Source of the DNA: Methanobrevibacter_A acididurans
GTDB taxonomy: Archaea > Methanobacteriota > Methanobacteria > Methanobacteriales > Methanobacteriaceae
Assembly (NCBI RefSeq): GCF_046197875.1
Contig: NZ_CP166991.1
Span: forward strand, 248,001-312,000
Direction: 5' to 3'
DNA: 64,000 bases
Positions within the stretch are counted from its first letter, which is position 1. Each line of letters begins with the position of its first letter. Below are positions 1-8,094 of the stretch, in pieces. Below the pieces are notes generated by a model. It was given only the letters and a program-made list of their open reading frames with translations. It searched no databases and was not told where the DNA came from. The translations under genes were made by a program, and so were the position numbers.

Positions 1-8
1 TATTTAAC

Positions 9-299
9 ATGGTATACAAGTCAACAATTCAAAACAATTTTGAATCACTACCACTTGCAGTAGAAGAAGAAGTAAAAGAGAAAATGCCACAAATAAGCAT
101 AGATCAATTACTTAAAATATATGACTATATGCTAACAATACCAAAAGAAATAAACATCTTTTATTATAACTTAGATTCCACTAATCAAAATGATTTAAAA
201 AATTCAGAAGCAGATATTAAAGCTTGGATAAAAAGTAAATACTTATGGATGGATGAAGAAAGCTTAGATTTAAGTTTCCAAAGATTCTTTAACTCATAA
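9..299 (+). CDS. Hypothetical protein, possibly 5'-truncated by window edge
   Basis: The reading frame from the ATG at 9 encodes 96 residues and is rich in Asp, Glu, Lys and Asn, with no signal peptide or membrane segment. The two codons visible before this ATG are open, so the true start may lie outside the window and this could be the C-terminal part of a longer protein. The protein looks mostly helical. I recognise no family. Codon usage is like the surrounding genes. It is followed by a T-rich tract at 325-360 that would serve as an archaeal U-tract terminator, and it converges on the minus-strand gene ending at 374. Confidence 0.6.
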   Translation: MVYKSTIQNNFESLPLAVEEEVKEKMPQISIDQLLKIYDYMLTIPKEINIFYYNLDSTNQNDLKNSEADIKAWIKSKYLWMDEESLDLSFQRFFNS

Positions 300-373
300 G
301 AATTTACTTTTAAGCTAACTAATTTTTTTTTAAAATCTTAAAAAAATTTTTATTTTATAATAAGAAAATAATC

Positions 374-787
374 TTAAAAAAATTTTAAAATATACTCTGC
401 ATATTTAAATAAATCTTCAATTGTTAAATTATAATTTTGATTATTTTTGTCAGGAATTTCAAAATAATAATCGCATTTAACTCTATTATATTTAAGAGTT
501 ATTAGTTTGTCTCTAATGTCTTTTCTAACAAATTTCATAGGTTTTTGAAGATTTTTATATATGTAGTTAGGGATTTTAGTATGGTCTCCAGAACCATTAG
601 ACTTATAATCAGTATTTTCTTCTAACCATTTTAAAACATGTAAAAATGTAGCATAATATGTTCGACTAACAATCGTTCTTTCTATAGCAGAAGAATTAGA
701 ATTTAAATTATCCCTATTTTCATATAATTCATGGGCTAAGTCTAAAAAATATTTAGGTTCAAAAGATGAAAAATCATCAGAATACAT
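374..787 (-). CDS. HEPN-like domain protein (137 aa)
   Basis: This short all-helical protein carries two marks of HEPN-type folds: SRTYYATFLH near residues 41-50 and a distal LKYNRVKCDYY near 98-108. The second resembles the R-x-x-x-(A/C)-D-Y signature of HEPN proteins that partner nucleotidyltransferases or other small proteins. The strict R-x4-6-H RNase motif is not obvious, so catalysis is uncertain. It is the last gene of a minus-strand trio, starting 7 bp after the stop of the 122-aa gene, so co-transcription is likely. HEPN proteins are common in toxin-antitoxin and defence modules, which is the basis for suspecting such a role here. Family assignment is by motif reading only. Confidence 0.55.
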   Translation of the reverse strand: MYSDDFSSFEPKYFLDLAHELYENRDNLNSNSSAIERTIVSRTYYATFLHVLKWLEENTDYKSNGSGDHTKIPNYIYKNLQKPMKFVRKDIRDKLITLKYNRVKCDYYFEIPDKNNQNYNLTIEDLFKYAEYILKFF

Positions 788-794
788 AATAGAT

Positions 795-1163
795 TTACCT
801 ACTTAGAATTATCAAAGTTTTATCATAATAAGAAAGCATATCCTCTTTATCGCATTCAAAAAATAATTCAGCGTTTATGTTTAATGATAATAGATTTAAT
901 TCTTCAGATGAAATTTCTGGTTTAATTTTAAAGATATATTCTACATCAATATAAATTTCTTCTGAATTATCATTTATTATGCAAGAATCTATTTGATTTG
1001 AATATTTAGGGACAATTTCATTTTTTAAAAAATTATAAATTTTATCATAAGGTTCTAAATAATTTTTAAGAATATTTGTATCATTAAAATATTTTGAAAA
1101 ATCGTTTGATTTATCAAATTCAGTTGCATTAAATAATTTGGTTGTTCCTTCTACAATTTCCAT
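795..1163 (-). CDS. Unknown protein, middle gene of HEPN-like trio (122 aa)
   Basis: The product is acidic and rich in Asn, Asp, Glu and Ile, with no cysteine pairs, membrane segment or signal peptide. I recognise no family. Its start codon overlaps the stop of the upstream 94-aa gene in a TAATG arrangement, and GAGGT lies just upstream, so translation is coupled. The next gene downstream encodes the HEPN-like protein. The coupling indicates that the three products work together or need balanced amounts. It might be an antidote or a substrate-recognition partner, but nothing in the sequence shows this directly. Confidence 0.7.
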   Translation of the reverse strand: MEIVEGTTKLFNATEFDKSNDFSKYFNDTNILKNYLEPYDKIYNFLKNEIVPKYSNQIDSCIINDNSEEIYIDVEYIFKIKPEISSEELNLLSLNINAELFFECDKEDMLSYYDKTLIILSR

Positions 1164-1447
1164 TATTTAACCTCTTTAATAGCTTTTAAAATTTTAGGTA
1201 AATCTTCTGAATTATCAACATCAATAACTAATTTTTTATCGAGCTTTTGTTTACTATTTTTATGCAATAGTGTAATACTTCTAGGAATGTCATTTTTTGT
1301 TTCTACAATAAAATTAATTTTAATCGGGTCAACAGTTTCTTCTTCAAATTCTTCTTTTATTTTAGTAACAAAATTAGGGTGTAATAACTCTTTTAATGTA
1401 ATACCTTCAATTAAAATTTGTAAAATTTCTTCATTAAATTCTGCCAT
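1163..1447 (-). CDS. Unknown small protein, first gene of HEPN-like trio (94 aa)
   Basis: This is a small acidic protein with an N-terminal helical part (IEGITLKELLHPNFVTKIKEEF) and a C-terminal part of alternating beta-like stretches ending in KAIKEVK. No known motif is recognised. A good ribosome binding site (AAAGGTGAT) precedes the ATG. It leads a three-gene minus-strand unit and is coupled to the next gene by a one-base stop/start overlap. A perfect 11-bp inverted repeat lies about 95-120 bp upstream and could be its operator, or the terminator of the gene before it. Confidence 0.7.
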   Translation of the reverse strand: MAEFNEEILQILIEGITLKELLHPNFVTKIKEEFEEETVDPIKINFIVETKNDIPRSITLLHKNSKQKLDKKLVIDVDNSEDLPKILKAIKEVK

Positions 1448-1540
1448 TTAATCACCTTTAATAATTTTATAGTTATTCTATATTTTAAAGATTTCTTTTT
1501 TTCAATATTGGGTTTGTTCCACAATATTTTTTATTAATTC

Positions 1541-1567
1541 CAGTTGTCAACAAATAGTTGACAACTG
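1541..1567. promoter_or_regulatory. Perfect 11-bp inverted repeat (operator or terminator candidate)
   Basis: The arms CAGTTGTCAAC and GTTGACAACTG are exact reverse complements separated by AAATA. The element lies between the stop of the GNAT-like gene (1613) and the start of the 94-aa gene (1447), both on the minus strand. It is one of the least AT-dominated perfect repeats in any intergenic region here. It could be a protein-binding operator for the downstream trio or a stem-loop ending the upstream transcript. There is no long U-tract directly after it on the minus strand, which slightly favours an operator. Confidence 0.5.
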
Positions 1568-1612
1568 AATATTCATCGAGTTCTCAATTTCAAAAATATT
1601 TTTTAAAAATTT

Positions 1613-2356
1613 TTAACTAAATTCAACACCACAATCTTCGATCTCCTTTTTCAGATTTTTAAAATAGTCTTCAGAATTAACATTCATTCTATGATTAGTA
1701 ACATTTGAATCCATAATATCTACATCTAATAATGGACTGATCAAATTAGGTAATCCTTCTGTTTCAAATGAAACAATACCACAAATATCTGTATCATAAA
1801 TAGGACTATTAACATTTAAAGTTTGAATTTCTTCAAGATTATTTGTCTGTTCTATTTTCTTTTTTAAATCTTCACTAATATCTACAGCAAATGATAATGG
1901 GAGTTGAGATATTATTATGTGTTTATTAATATAAAATGCGAGATTATTTTTAACTAAAGAATCCATAACATATTTATTTGGGCTATCTATAAGGATTAGA
2001 TCTGTTTCACACATTTGTTTAGTGTCCATTAAATCTTCATATAAAAGATTATTTCCACGAAATTCTGGTAAGACATAAATTAAGTTTAATATATAACTAT
2101 CATTTACACTAGTTCTATATACACTAAATCCTACTACTTTTTTATCATAGACTATTTCTTTCATAAAAGCATATTCCTTGTCAGGATCTTCTAAAAATCC
2201 ATCTTTAACAAAGGCTTTATATAAATAAGGATATTTATCTGTTAATGTAGGTACTAATTTAATTTGATCTTTAAGATGGTTTTCTTCTTGGTTGAATATT
2301 ATTTTGCCTATACCATCTTCACGAACTATATATTCATGTTTATTTTTATTTACCAT
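1613..2356 (-). CDS. GNAT-fold N-acetyltransferase-like protein (247 aa)
   Basis: The N-terminal half contains a clear GNAT core: a beta strand ending in LIYVLPEFRGNNLL (residues 92-105) matches motif A, where the R/Q-x-x-G loop binds acetyl-CoA pyrophosphate, preceded by DKKVVGFSVYR (about 71-81). The C-terminal half (about 150-247) has no known motif and is acidic. The substrate is unknown. The start is set by AGAGGTGAT six bases before the ATG. A 17-codon ORF with its own strong ribosome binding site runs into this start, so translation may be coupled or attenuated. GNAT fold is confident; acetylation of a protein, polyamine or antibiotic is open. Confidence 0.65.
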   Translation of the reverse strand: MVNKNKHEYIVREDGIGKIIFNQEENHLKDQIKLVPTLTDKYPYLYKAFVKDGFLEDPDKEYAFMKEIVYDKKVVGFSVYRTSVNDSYILNLIYVLPEFRGNNLLYEDLMDTKQMCETDLILIDSPNKYVMDSLVKNNLAFYINKHIIISQLPLSFAVDISEDLKKKIEQTNNLEEIQTLNVNSPIYDTDICGIVSFETEGLPNLISPLLDVDIMDSNVTNHRMNVNSEDYFKNLKKEIEDCGVEFS

Positions 2357-2403
2357 GACATATCACCTCTTAATGAATTAAAGTATTTTATTTTAAAACT
2401 CAT
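2350..2403 (-). CDS. 17-residue leader ORF upstream of GNAT-like gene
   Basis: Reading the minus strand from the ATG at 2403 gives MSFKIKYFNSLRGDMSW and a TAA at 2350-2352. It is preceded at 2411-2419 by AGGAGGTGA, the strongest ribosome binding site in this neighbourhood and better than that of the next gene. The stop lies inside the first codons of the downstream gene in another frame (overlap of 7 bases), and the downstream ribosome binding site lies within the leader. This geometry is typical of translational coupling or leader-peptide control. The peptide shows no obvious run of a single regulatory amino acid. Translation itself is inferred, not proven. Confidence 0.45.
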   Translation of the reverse strand: MSFKIKYFNSLRGDMSW

Positions 2404-2789
2404 ACTTTTTTCACCTCCTAAGATTTTATTTAAAATTAAATTATTTTCTCCTTTTTATTTGATTTAATTAAAGAAAATAATTAAAATTCATTTTATTATA
2501 TAGGACTAATACTCATTGTGGTAGCATGTGAAAATTACTATTCTTTTATTATCCATATTTGATTTTTATTAAAACAATAAAATATGATTAAAATTAGATT
2601 AGCAGTTTTTATAACTGTTATATTAATTTAAAATTATTATTTTTTAATTTTATGAGGTTAATAGTTTTAATAAATGATAATTAAGAAAAATGAGAAATTT
2701 TAGAGGATTGATATAATTTAGAAGGAATTTATTTAAAAAAAAGTTTAGAATTATAATAAAAAATTTTTAAAAAAAGAAAAGGGGGGGGT
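2404..2789. other. Gene-free AT-rich stretch
   Basis: No ORF with a convincing ribosome binding site is seen. The part near 2404-2510 is the leader and promoter zone of the minus-strand leader ORF and GNAT-like gene; the minus strand reads CCTATATAATAA at 2493-2504, a plausible TATA box. The rest is A/T tracts, with a short CAGTT/AACTG repeat near 2605-2620. A run of eight G bases stands at 2781-2788, just past the end of pycB. Confidence 0.5.
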
Positions 2790-2822
2790 ATGGTAATAAG
2801 TGTTTACTTATTTTATTACCAT
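2790..2822 (-). terminator. Stem-loop straddling the pycB stop codon
   Basis: ATGGTAATAA at 2790-2799 and TTATTACCAT at 2813-2822 are perfect reverse complements, and an inner TAAGT/ACTTA pair can extend the fold. The TAA stop of pycB (2808-2810) lies in the loop region. On the minus strand the hairpin is followed by eight C bases and then a T-rich tract (TTTTCTTTTTTTAAAAATTTT), so transcription termination or 3'-end protection is plausible. Confidence 0.45.
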
Positions 2823-4526
2823 TAAGGTGTCGCCAGCGTTTACAGTATCTCCTTCATTTATGAAAATTTCTTTGACTTGTCCGTTTTCTTCGGCTTGAAT
2901 ATCATTTTCCATTTTCATAGCTTCTAATACTGCTACAACATCACCTTCTTTAACTTTATCTCCAATGTTTACTTTGAGTTTTAAAATCATTCCTTGCATT
3001 GAAGAGGTTAATGCACCTTCAACTGGTGTGAATGGGCCTTTATCTGTTGCTTCATCAATTTCCATAAATCCAGTTGGCATGATTTTAACATCGAAAACAT
3101 CACCATCTACTTCTACAGCATATTCTGTAGGTATGTTAACTCCCTCATTAGTCATATCTGCTTGTTTTGGAGATAATAATTCTTCTTCTTCAACTTCTCC
3201 TTTTAAGAATTTAGTTGCAAGTGCAGGGAATAATGCAAGTGTGAGAATATCTTCATCTTTTTTAATTAAACCATCTTTTTCGCCTTGTTTTTTGAATTCT
3301 TCATATTCTGGTTTAAGTAAATCTGCAGGTCTGCAATCTATTGGTTTTTCGTCTCCAATGATTTTTTTAGCTAATCTTTTATTAACTGGTGCAGGTGGTC
3401 TACCATAATTTCCTTTCATATATTCTTTTACTTCATTACTAACGTTTTTGTAACGTTTACCACCAAGTACATTCATTACAGATTGGATTCCTACAATTTG
3501 ACTAGTTGGAGTTACAAGTGGAGGGTATCCCATATCTTTTCTAACACGTGGCATTTCTTCAAGAACATCTTGGTAACGATCAAGAGCGTTTTGTTCTTTT
3601 AATTGGGAGATAAGATTACTTAACATTCCTCCAGGAATTTGGTAAGTTAAAACATCAGTATCAATACGTTCTGCAATTGGATCAATTAAGCTGGAATATT
3701 TTTCTCGTATTTTTTCGAAATATTTTTTAATATGATTTAGTTTCTTTAAACTTAGTTTAGTATCATATTCTGTTCCACTTAAAGATGCTACTATTGTTTC
3801 AGTTGGAGGTTGACTTGTACCCCATGCGAGTGGTGATATTGCAGTATCTAAAATATCCACACCTGCTTGACAAGCTGCATAGTAACTTATAGGGCTCATA
3901 CCACTAGTACAATGTGAGTGTAAGTTTATTAGTAAACCAGTTTCTTCTTTCAATCTGGTTATTAATTCATAAGCAGTTGAAGGGTTAATTAAACCAGCCA
4001 TATCCTTAATTGAAATAGAATCACAATCTAATGCTTCTAATTCTTTAGCTAATTCAACATATTTATCAATAGTGTGAACAGGACTTATAGTGTAACTTAT
4101 TGTCCCTTGTACGTGTCCACCTGCATTTTTAGCCACTTCAATAGATTTTTTCATATTTCTTACATCATTTAAAGCATCGAAGATTCTGAAAATATCAACA
4201 CCATTTTCATAAGATTTTTCCACGAATTTAGTTACAACATCATCAGGATAATTCTTATAAGCAAGTAAGTTTTGTCCACGAAGTAACATTTGTATAGGTG
4301 TTTTTGTAATATTCTCCTTTAAAACTCTTAATCTTTCCCATGGATCCTCATTCAAATATCTTATACAAGAATCAAATGTTGCTCCTCCCCAAGCTTCTAA
4401 TGAGAAATATCCGATTTTATCTAATTCCTCAGCTATAGGTACCATATCTCTAGTTCTTATACGTGTTGCTAAGAGTGATTGATGCGCATCTCTTAATGCA
4501 GTTTCTGTAATTTTTGTTGATTTCAT
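2808..4526 (-). CDS. pycB: Pyruvate carboxylase subunit B (carboxyltransferase plus biotin carrier)
   Basis: This subunit transfers carboxyl groups from carboxybiotin to pyruvate, giving oxaloacetate for aspartate and the incomplete TCA pathway; methanogens use a two-subunit enzyme with a separate biotin carboxylase PycA. The N-terminal TIM-barrel domain shows ALRDAHQSL (10-18), the metal-binding KDMAG lysine (174) and HSH (203-205). A conserved carboxylase domain follows (about 300-450), and the C-terminal 70 residues form a biotinyl domain with EAMKMEN, Lys538 being the biotinylated residue. Length and domain order are standard. pycA and a biotin ligase are not in the window. Homologous oxaloacetate decarboxylase alpha has the same architecture, but the methanogen setting and the absence of beta/gamma membrane subunits favour PycB. 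It stands alone, ending in a hairpin. Confidence 0.93.
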   Translation of the reverse strand: MKSTKITETALRDAHQSLLATRIRTRDMVPIAEELDKIGYFSLEAWGGATFDSCIRYLNEDPWERLRVLKENITKTPIQMLLRGQNLLAYKNYPDDVVTKFVEKSYENGVDIFRIFDALNDVRNMKKSIEVAKNAGGHVQGTISYTISPVHTIDKYVELAKELEALDCDSISIKDMAGLINPSTAYELITRLKEETGLLINLHSHCTSGMSPISYYAACQAGVDILDTAISPLAWGTSQPPTETIVASLSGTEYDTKLSLKKLNHIKKYFEKIREKYSSLIDPIAERIDTDVLTYQIPGGMLSNLISQLKEQNALDRYQDVLEEMPRVRKDMGYPPLVTPTSQIVGIQSVMNVLGGKRYKNVSNEVKEYMKGNYGRPPAPVNKRLAKKIIGDEKPIDCRPADLLKPEYEEFKKQGEKDGLIKKDEDILTLALFPALATKFLKGEVEEEELLSPKQADMTNEGVNIPTEYAVEVDGDVFDVKIMPTGFMEIDEATDKGPFTPVEGALTSSMQGMILKLKVNIGDKVKEGDVVAVLEAMKMENDIQAEENGQVKEIFINEGDTVNAGDTLMVIK

Positions 4527-4730
4527 GACTTTTTACACCTCTTCATGACTTCATATAATAAATATAATTAACAGTTAACAATATAATTTATAAATTTTTT
4601 CATAAACTATTATTATGTTAGATTTTTTTAGCTAAAATAGTTATTGTTTTATAAGGGTATATAAAGTGAATTTAAAAATCATAAAAAAAATTAAAAAAAA
4701 TAGTAGAAAATTTAAAAAAAGATAAGAATT

Positions 4731-5600
4731 TTAAACTTTCAAATCAATAACTTGATTTTCACTGGATTTAACATCTAAGGAAATATCCTCTTTTAAAGGC
4801 TTAATCTTTCTAGCAATTAATAAACCAATAACCAAGTTACCTATAATAAGGAATAAATTATAACCAATATAAATTCCAGGGTACTGTACTAAATTATAAC
4901 TTACAAAATGTCCAGCATAAACAGTATTTGTTAAATAAGTGAATAAATCAAAAACACCATGTAATAAAATCACACTTAATAAATTATTAGTTCTAAGGAA
5001 AACAGCACCAAGAATAATTCCTGCAGTCATAGCATAAACAACCTGAATTAAAGTATCTAACACCGGAGCATGAGTTAAATTAATAAGATGAGCTAAACCA
5101 AAGAAAAGACTAGCTAATATTAAAGTCTTATACACTCCTCTTTTACTGTAACCAAAAACACTCATTAAATTTTGAAGAACTAAACCTCTCATAAAGATTT
5201 CTTCATAAACTCCAACTGCAAATGAGTAAACAATAGCACCAATAATAGGAGCTAAAGTAAAAGTCATAGGATTATTAACATTTAATGTTAAAAATATGAT
5301 TAACTGAACAACACCAGTTAAAATCACAAAAGAACCTAATTTAAGACCTAAACTTAAATTATGCTTACCAAAAAGATCCTTACTAAACAAACCTAACTGT
5401 TTCATTATAAACAAGGCCATAAGTGCTAAAATAATTTCAGTAACACTTTCAGTAACATAAGGTAAACCTTGTGATAAATTAATTGAACTAAAAATTGTGT
5501 TTAAAACAATTCCAATAATCAAAAATAATACTAAAGAGAGTATAGTGAAAAGTAATGGTTTTCTTTTAGAAAAATTTTCTCTCGTATTTATAATAATCAC
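4731..5600 (-). CDS. CPBP-family intramembrane metalloprotease (CAAX/Abi type)
   Basis: A polytopic membrane protein of about eight segments. The three family motifs are present: EExxxR as YEEIFMRG (Glu133-Glu134, Arg138), FGLAH (His171) and HGVFD (His214, Asp218). These place it with the Rce1-like CPBP glutamic or metallo-proteases that cleave prenylated or other substrates in the membrane; many archaeal members have no known substrate and some bacterial members are linked to bacteriocin immunity. It is a single gene with a T-rich tail and a good GAGGTGATTA before the start. It diverges from the GGCT-like/HEPN-like gene at 5848. Confidence 0.88.
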   Translation of the reverse strand: MIIINTRENFSKRKPLLFTILSLVLFLIIGIVLNTIFSSINLSQGLPYVTESVTEIILALMALFIMKQLGLFSKDLFGKHNLSLGLKLGSFVILTGVVQLIIFLTLNVNNPMTFTLAPIIGAIVYSFAVGVYEEIFMRGLVLQNLMSVFGYSKRGVYKTLILASLFFGLAHLINLTHAPVLDTLIQVVYAMTAGIILGAVFLRTNNLLSVILLHGVFDLFTYLTNTVYAGHFVSYNLVQYPGIYIGYNLFLIIGNLVIGLLIARKIKPLKEDISLDVKSSENQVIDLKV

Positions 5601-5847
5601 CTCTAAATATTTAAAATTTATACTTTTTTTAAAAAATTTTATCCTAATTCATTGAAAAATTAGCAAATACTTAATATTTAACTTAATAATTTATTGTTAA
5701 TCTGTTTTAAAGCTTTTGGAAAATAAAACAATAAAATTAAACATTCAAAATTTTAAAAAGTTTTTAAGTTTTTATTCAAAAAATTATTAAGTATGAAAAA
5801 AATATAAACTCTAATATAAGTTAAATATAAAAAAAGGAGACTAAAAG

Positions 5848-6750
5848 GTGCTTAAAAAAAGTGAATATTTAAAATCAGATAAAATATTAAAACCACCACT
5901 AAACATTAATCTACCATACTTTGCATATGGACTTTTCAAACCAGACCAATTAGCCTATAATAAAATCAAAAACCTAACAAAAAAATACCATCCTGGAAAA
6001 ATATATGCAGAAATCTATTTAAAAGATGGCATAGTATTACTAAAACCTAAAACCTGTAAATCCCTAATCAATGGTGAATTATACTATTTTGAAGAGGACA
6101 TGAAAAATTTAGCCTATGATAATATACGAGCATTTGAACCTAAAAAATTTTACAAATGGCAAGAAATTAAAGTAATAATAAATGGAAACCTAGTAAAAGC
6201 AAACACTCTAATTGGGAAAGATTTTAAAAACTGTAAACTATTAAAAAATCCTAATTTTCAAAGTGAAGACCCCTTCTTTAAAGAAGCATTATGTGAAATA
6301 GAATCAATAATTAAAGAAGATAATATAAATCAAGAAAAACTAGAATGGATAAACACTAGAAACTTTCAACATATTTTCAGATTACAAATGGCATACTCCC
6401 TACTTTGGACATGTATAAAACGATTCGCATTTATAAAATACCCATTAACTGATGACTTATCTAATCAATATAAACTAATAGCTAAAGAACCAGTATTTAA
6501 GGAAAATCTTTTAAAAACAGTTAAAACAGAAAGAAAAATTTACTCCTCAGATTACCTAAATGAAAATATATTAAATAAAAATTCTCCAGAAGAATCATTA
6601 AACTACTATTACACTCTTAGAAATTATGGAGTCCACAGAGAAACAATTTCAGAGGATTACATTATAATAAAAACAGGTTTACAAGAATTATTAAAAATAT
6701 TTAAAGAAATAGTTGAAAATTCAAAAAAAGAAAATATAAATGAAAAATAG
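5848..6750 (+). CDS. Gamma-glutamylcyclotransferase-like / HEPN-like fusion protein (300 aa)
   Basis: The N-terminal part opens with NLPYFAYGLFKPDQ (residues 21-34), the signature glycine-rich turn of the GGCT/AIG2 fold, followed by beta-rich sequence to about residue 125. The C-terminal part (about 160-295) is helical and contains YYTLRNYGVHR; Arg258-Asn259-x3-His263 fits the R-N-x3-H catalytic motif of HEPN ribonucleases. Such a combination is unusual. The start is a GTG with AAGGAGA nine bases upstream; no ATG alternative is as good. The gene stands alone, diverging from the CPBP protease and converging on the inositol-phosphate synthase. Both domain calls rest on motif reading; GGCT is the firmer of the two. 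Confidence 0.55.
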   Translation: MLKKSEYLKSDKILKPPLNINLPYFAYGLFKPDQLAYNKIKNLTKKYHPGKIYAEIYLKDGIVLLKPKTCKSLINGELYYFEEDMKNLAYDNIRAFEPKKFYKWQEIKVIINGNLVKANTLIGKDFKNCKLLKNPNFQSEDPFFKEALCEIESIIKEDNINQEKLEWINTRNFQHIFRLQMAYSLLWTCIKRFAFIKYPLTDDLSNQYKLIAKEPVFKENLLKTVKTERKIYSSDYLNENILNKNSPEESLNYYYTLRNYGVHRETISEDYIIIKTGLQELLKIFKEIVENSKKENINEK

Positions 6751-6751
6751 T

Positions 6752-6774
6752 AAATTTTTAATGGTGAAAAATTT
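6752..6774. terminator. A/T stem between convergent genes
   Basis: AAATTTTT (6752-6759) and AAAAATTT (6767-6774) can form an 8-bp stem between the convergent GGCT-like gene and inositol-phosphate synthase. It is made only of A and T and may be chance in this composition. Confidence 0.25.
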
Positions 6775-6779
6775 AAATT

Positions 6780-7877
6780 TTATCTTTCAAGATCACCATT
6801 AAGGAAAGCTTCAACTTTTTCAGCTGCAATATCATCAGTATATTGAACCGGTGGATGTTTCATAAGATATGATGAAATAGAAGTTAATTGACCACCAACA
6901 CCTCTTTTTAATCCAAGTTTACAACAACGAACTGCATCAATAACACAACCTGCACTGTTAGGTGAATCTTCCACACTTAAACGTAATTCAATATTCATAG
7001 GAACATCACCAAAAGTCTTACCTTCCATTCTTAAGAAACATAATTTATTATCATTTTGCCAAGGCACATAATCACTAGGACCAATATGAATATTATGATC
7101 TTCTAATCTTTGAGGAACAACTGCTTGAACAGCTTCTGTTTTAGATTCCCGTTTAGAACTTAAACGATCATGATTTAACATATTTAGAAAATCAGTGTTT
7201 CCCCCAGTATTAAGTTGATAAGTTCTATCAAGAGTAACTCCTCTTTCTTTAAAAAGATTAGCTAATGTCCGATGAGTGATAGTTGCACCAATTTGTGCCT
7301 TAATATCATCACCAATACAAGGTATACCTTTATCCTGGAATTTCTTCTCCCATTCATCATCACTAACAATGAAAACAGGCATACAATTAATAAATGCAAT
7401 ACCAGCATCTAAACAACATTGTGCATAAAAACGAGCAGCCTTTTCAGAGCCAACAGGAAGATAATTTAATAAAATCTCAGCACCACTATCCTTTAAAACC
7501 TGAACAACATCACAAGGTTTGTCTTCACTAACCATAAAAGTATAATCATCTTCATAATTTTTCATATGAGGAGCTACACCATCAAGAACTTTACCCATTG
7601 ATACTTTAACATCAGTTTCAGGGAGATTATCATTAAAAATAGTAGTACAATTTGGTTTTTCAAAAATAGCATCATTAACACTTTTCCCAACTTTTCTTTG
7701 ATCTATATCAAATGCTGCAACTACTTCAATATCTCCAGGTTCATAATCATCAATTTTCCAATGCATTAAACCATTGGAATCTTTCTCGGTTTTATCAGAA
7801 TAATAATAAATACCTTGAATAAGTGAGCTAGCACAATTCCCCATACCAACTATAGCAATCTTAATCTTATCTACCAA
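6780..7877 (-). CDS. Inositol-1-phosphate synthase (archaeal/actinobacterial type)
   Basis: The enzyme converts glucose-6-phosphate to L-myo-inositol-1-phosphate with NAD, supplying archaetidylinositol headgroups. The Rossmann motif IVGMGNCASSLIQG (9-22) is diagnostic of this family, and the conserved core follows: IGATITHRTLANLF and LNTGGNTDFLNML with a nearby SKRESKT lysine-rich active-site segment. Length (365 aa) fits the short archaeal/mycobacterial class rather than the longer eukaryotic one. A transcription unit of its own, it diverges from a glycosyltransferase and lies 1.5 kb from the ether-lipid gene for DGGGP synthase, which suits a role in lipid synthesis. Confidence 0.92.
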   Translation of the reverse strand: MVDKIKIAIVGMGNCASSLIQGIYYYSDKTEKDSNGLMHWKIDDYEPGDIEVVAAFDIDQRKVGKSVNDAIFEKPNCTTIFNDNLPETDVKVSMGKVLDGVAPHMKNYEDDYTFMVSEDKPCDVVQVLKDSGAEILLNYLPVGSEKAARFYAQCCLDAGIAFINCMPVFIVSDDEWEKKFQDKGIPCIGDDIKAQIGATITHRTLANLFKERGVTLDRTYQLNTGGNTDFLNMLNHDRLSSKRESKTEAVQAVVPQRLEDHNIHIGPSDYVPWQNDNKLCFLRMEGKTFGDVPMNIELRLSVEDSPNSAGCVIDAVRCCKLGLKRGVGGQLTSISSYLMKHPPVQYTDDIAAEKVEAFLNGDLER

Positions 7878-8094
7878 TTAAATTCACCTAATAATTTCTT
7901 TGTTTTATAATAAAATCTTAATAATCATTGAATATTTAAGAATAGTAAATTATAATAATATAATATTAATTTTCATTTTATTTAAATATAATTTTTATTT
8001 AAACTGATAAAATTAAAAGTATAAAAGTATTATTTAATATAAATTAAATTCAAGTTATAAAAAAAATTTTAAGGGAGTAAAAAAGGGGAAGAAC

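Noticed and set aside
2965..3408. 147-aa open frame on the plus strand within pycB
   Set aside because: It lies wholly antisense to the carboxylase gene, has no ribosome binding site, and its composition (Ser/Pro-rich) is what the complementary strand of that gene gives.
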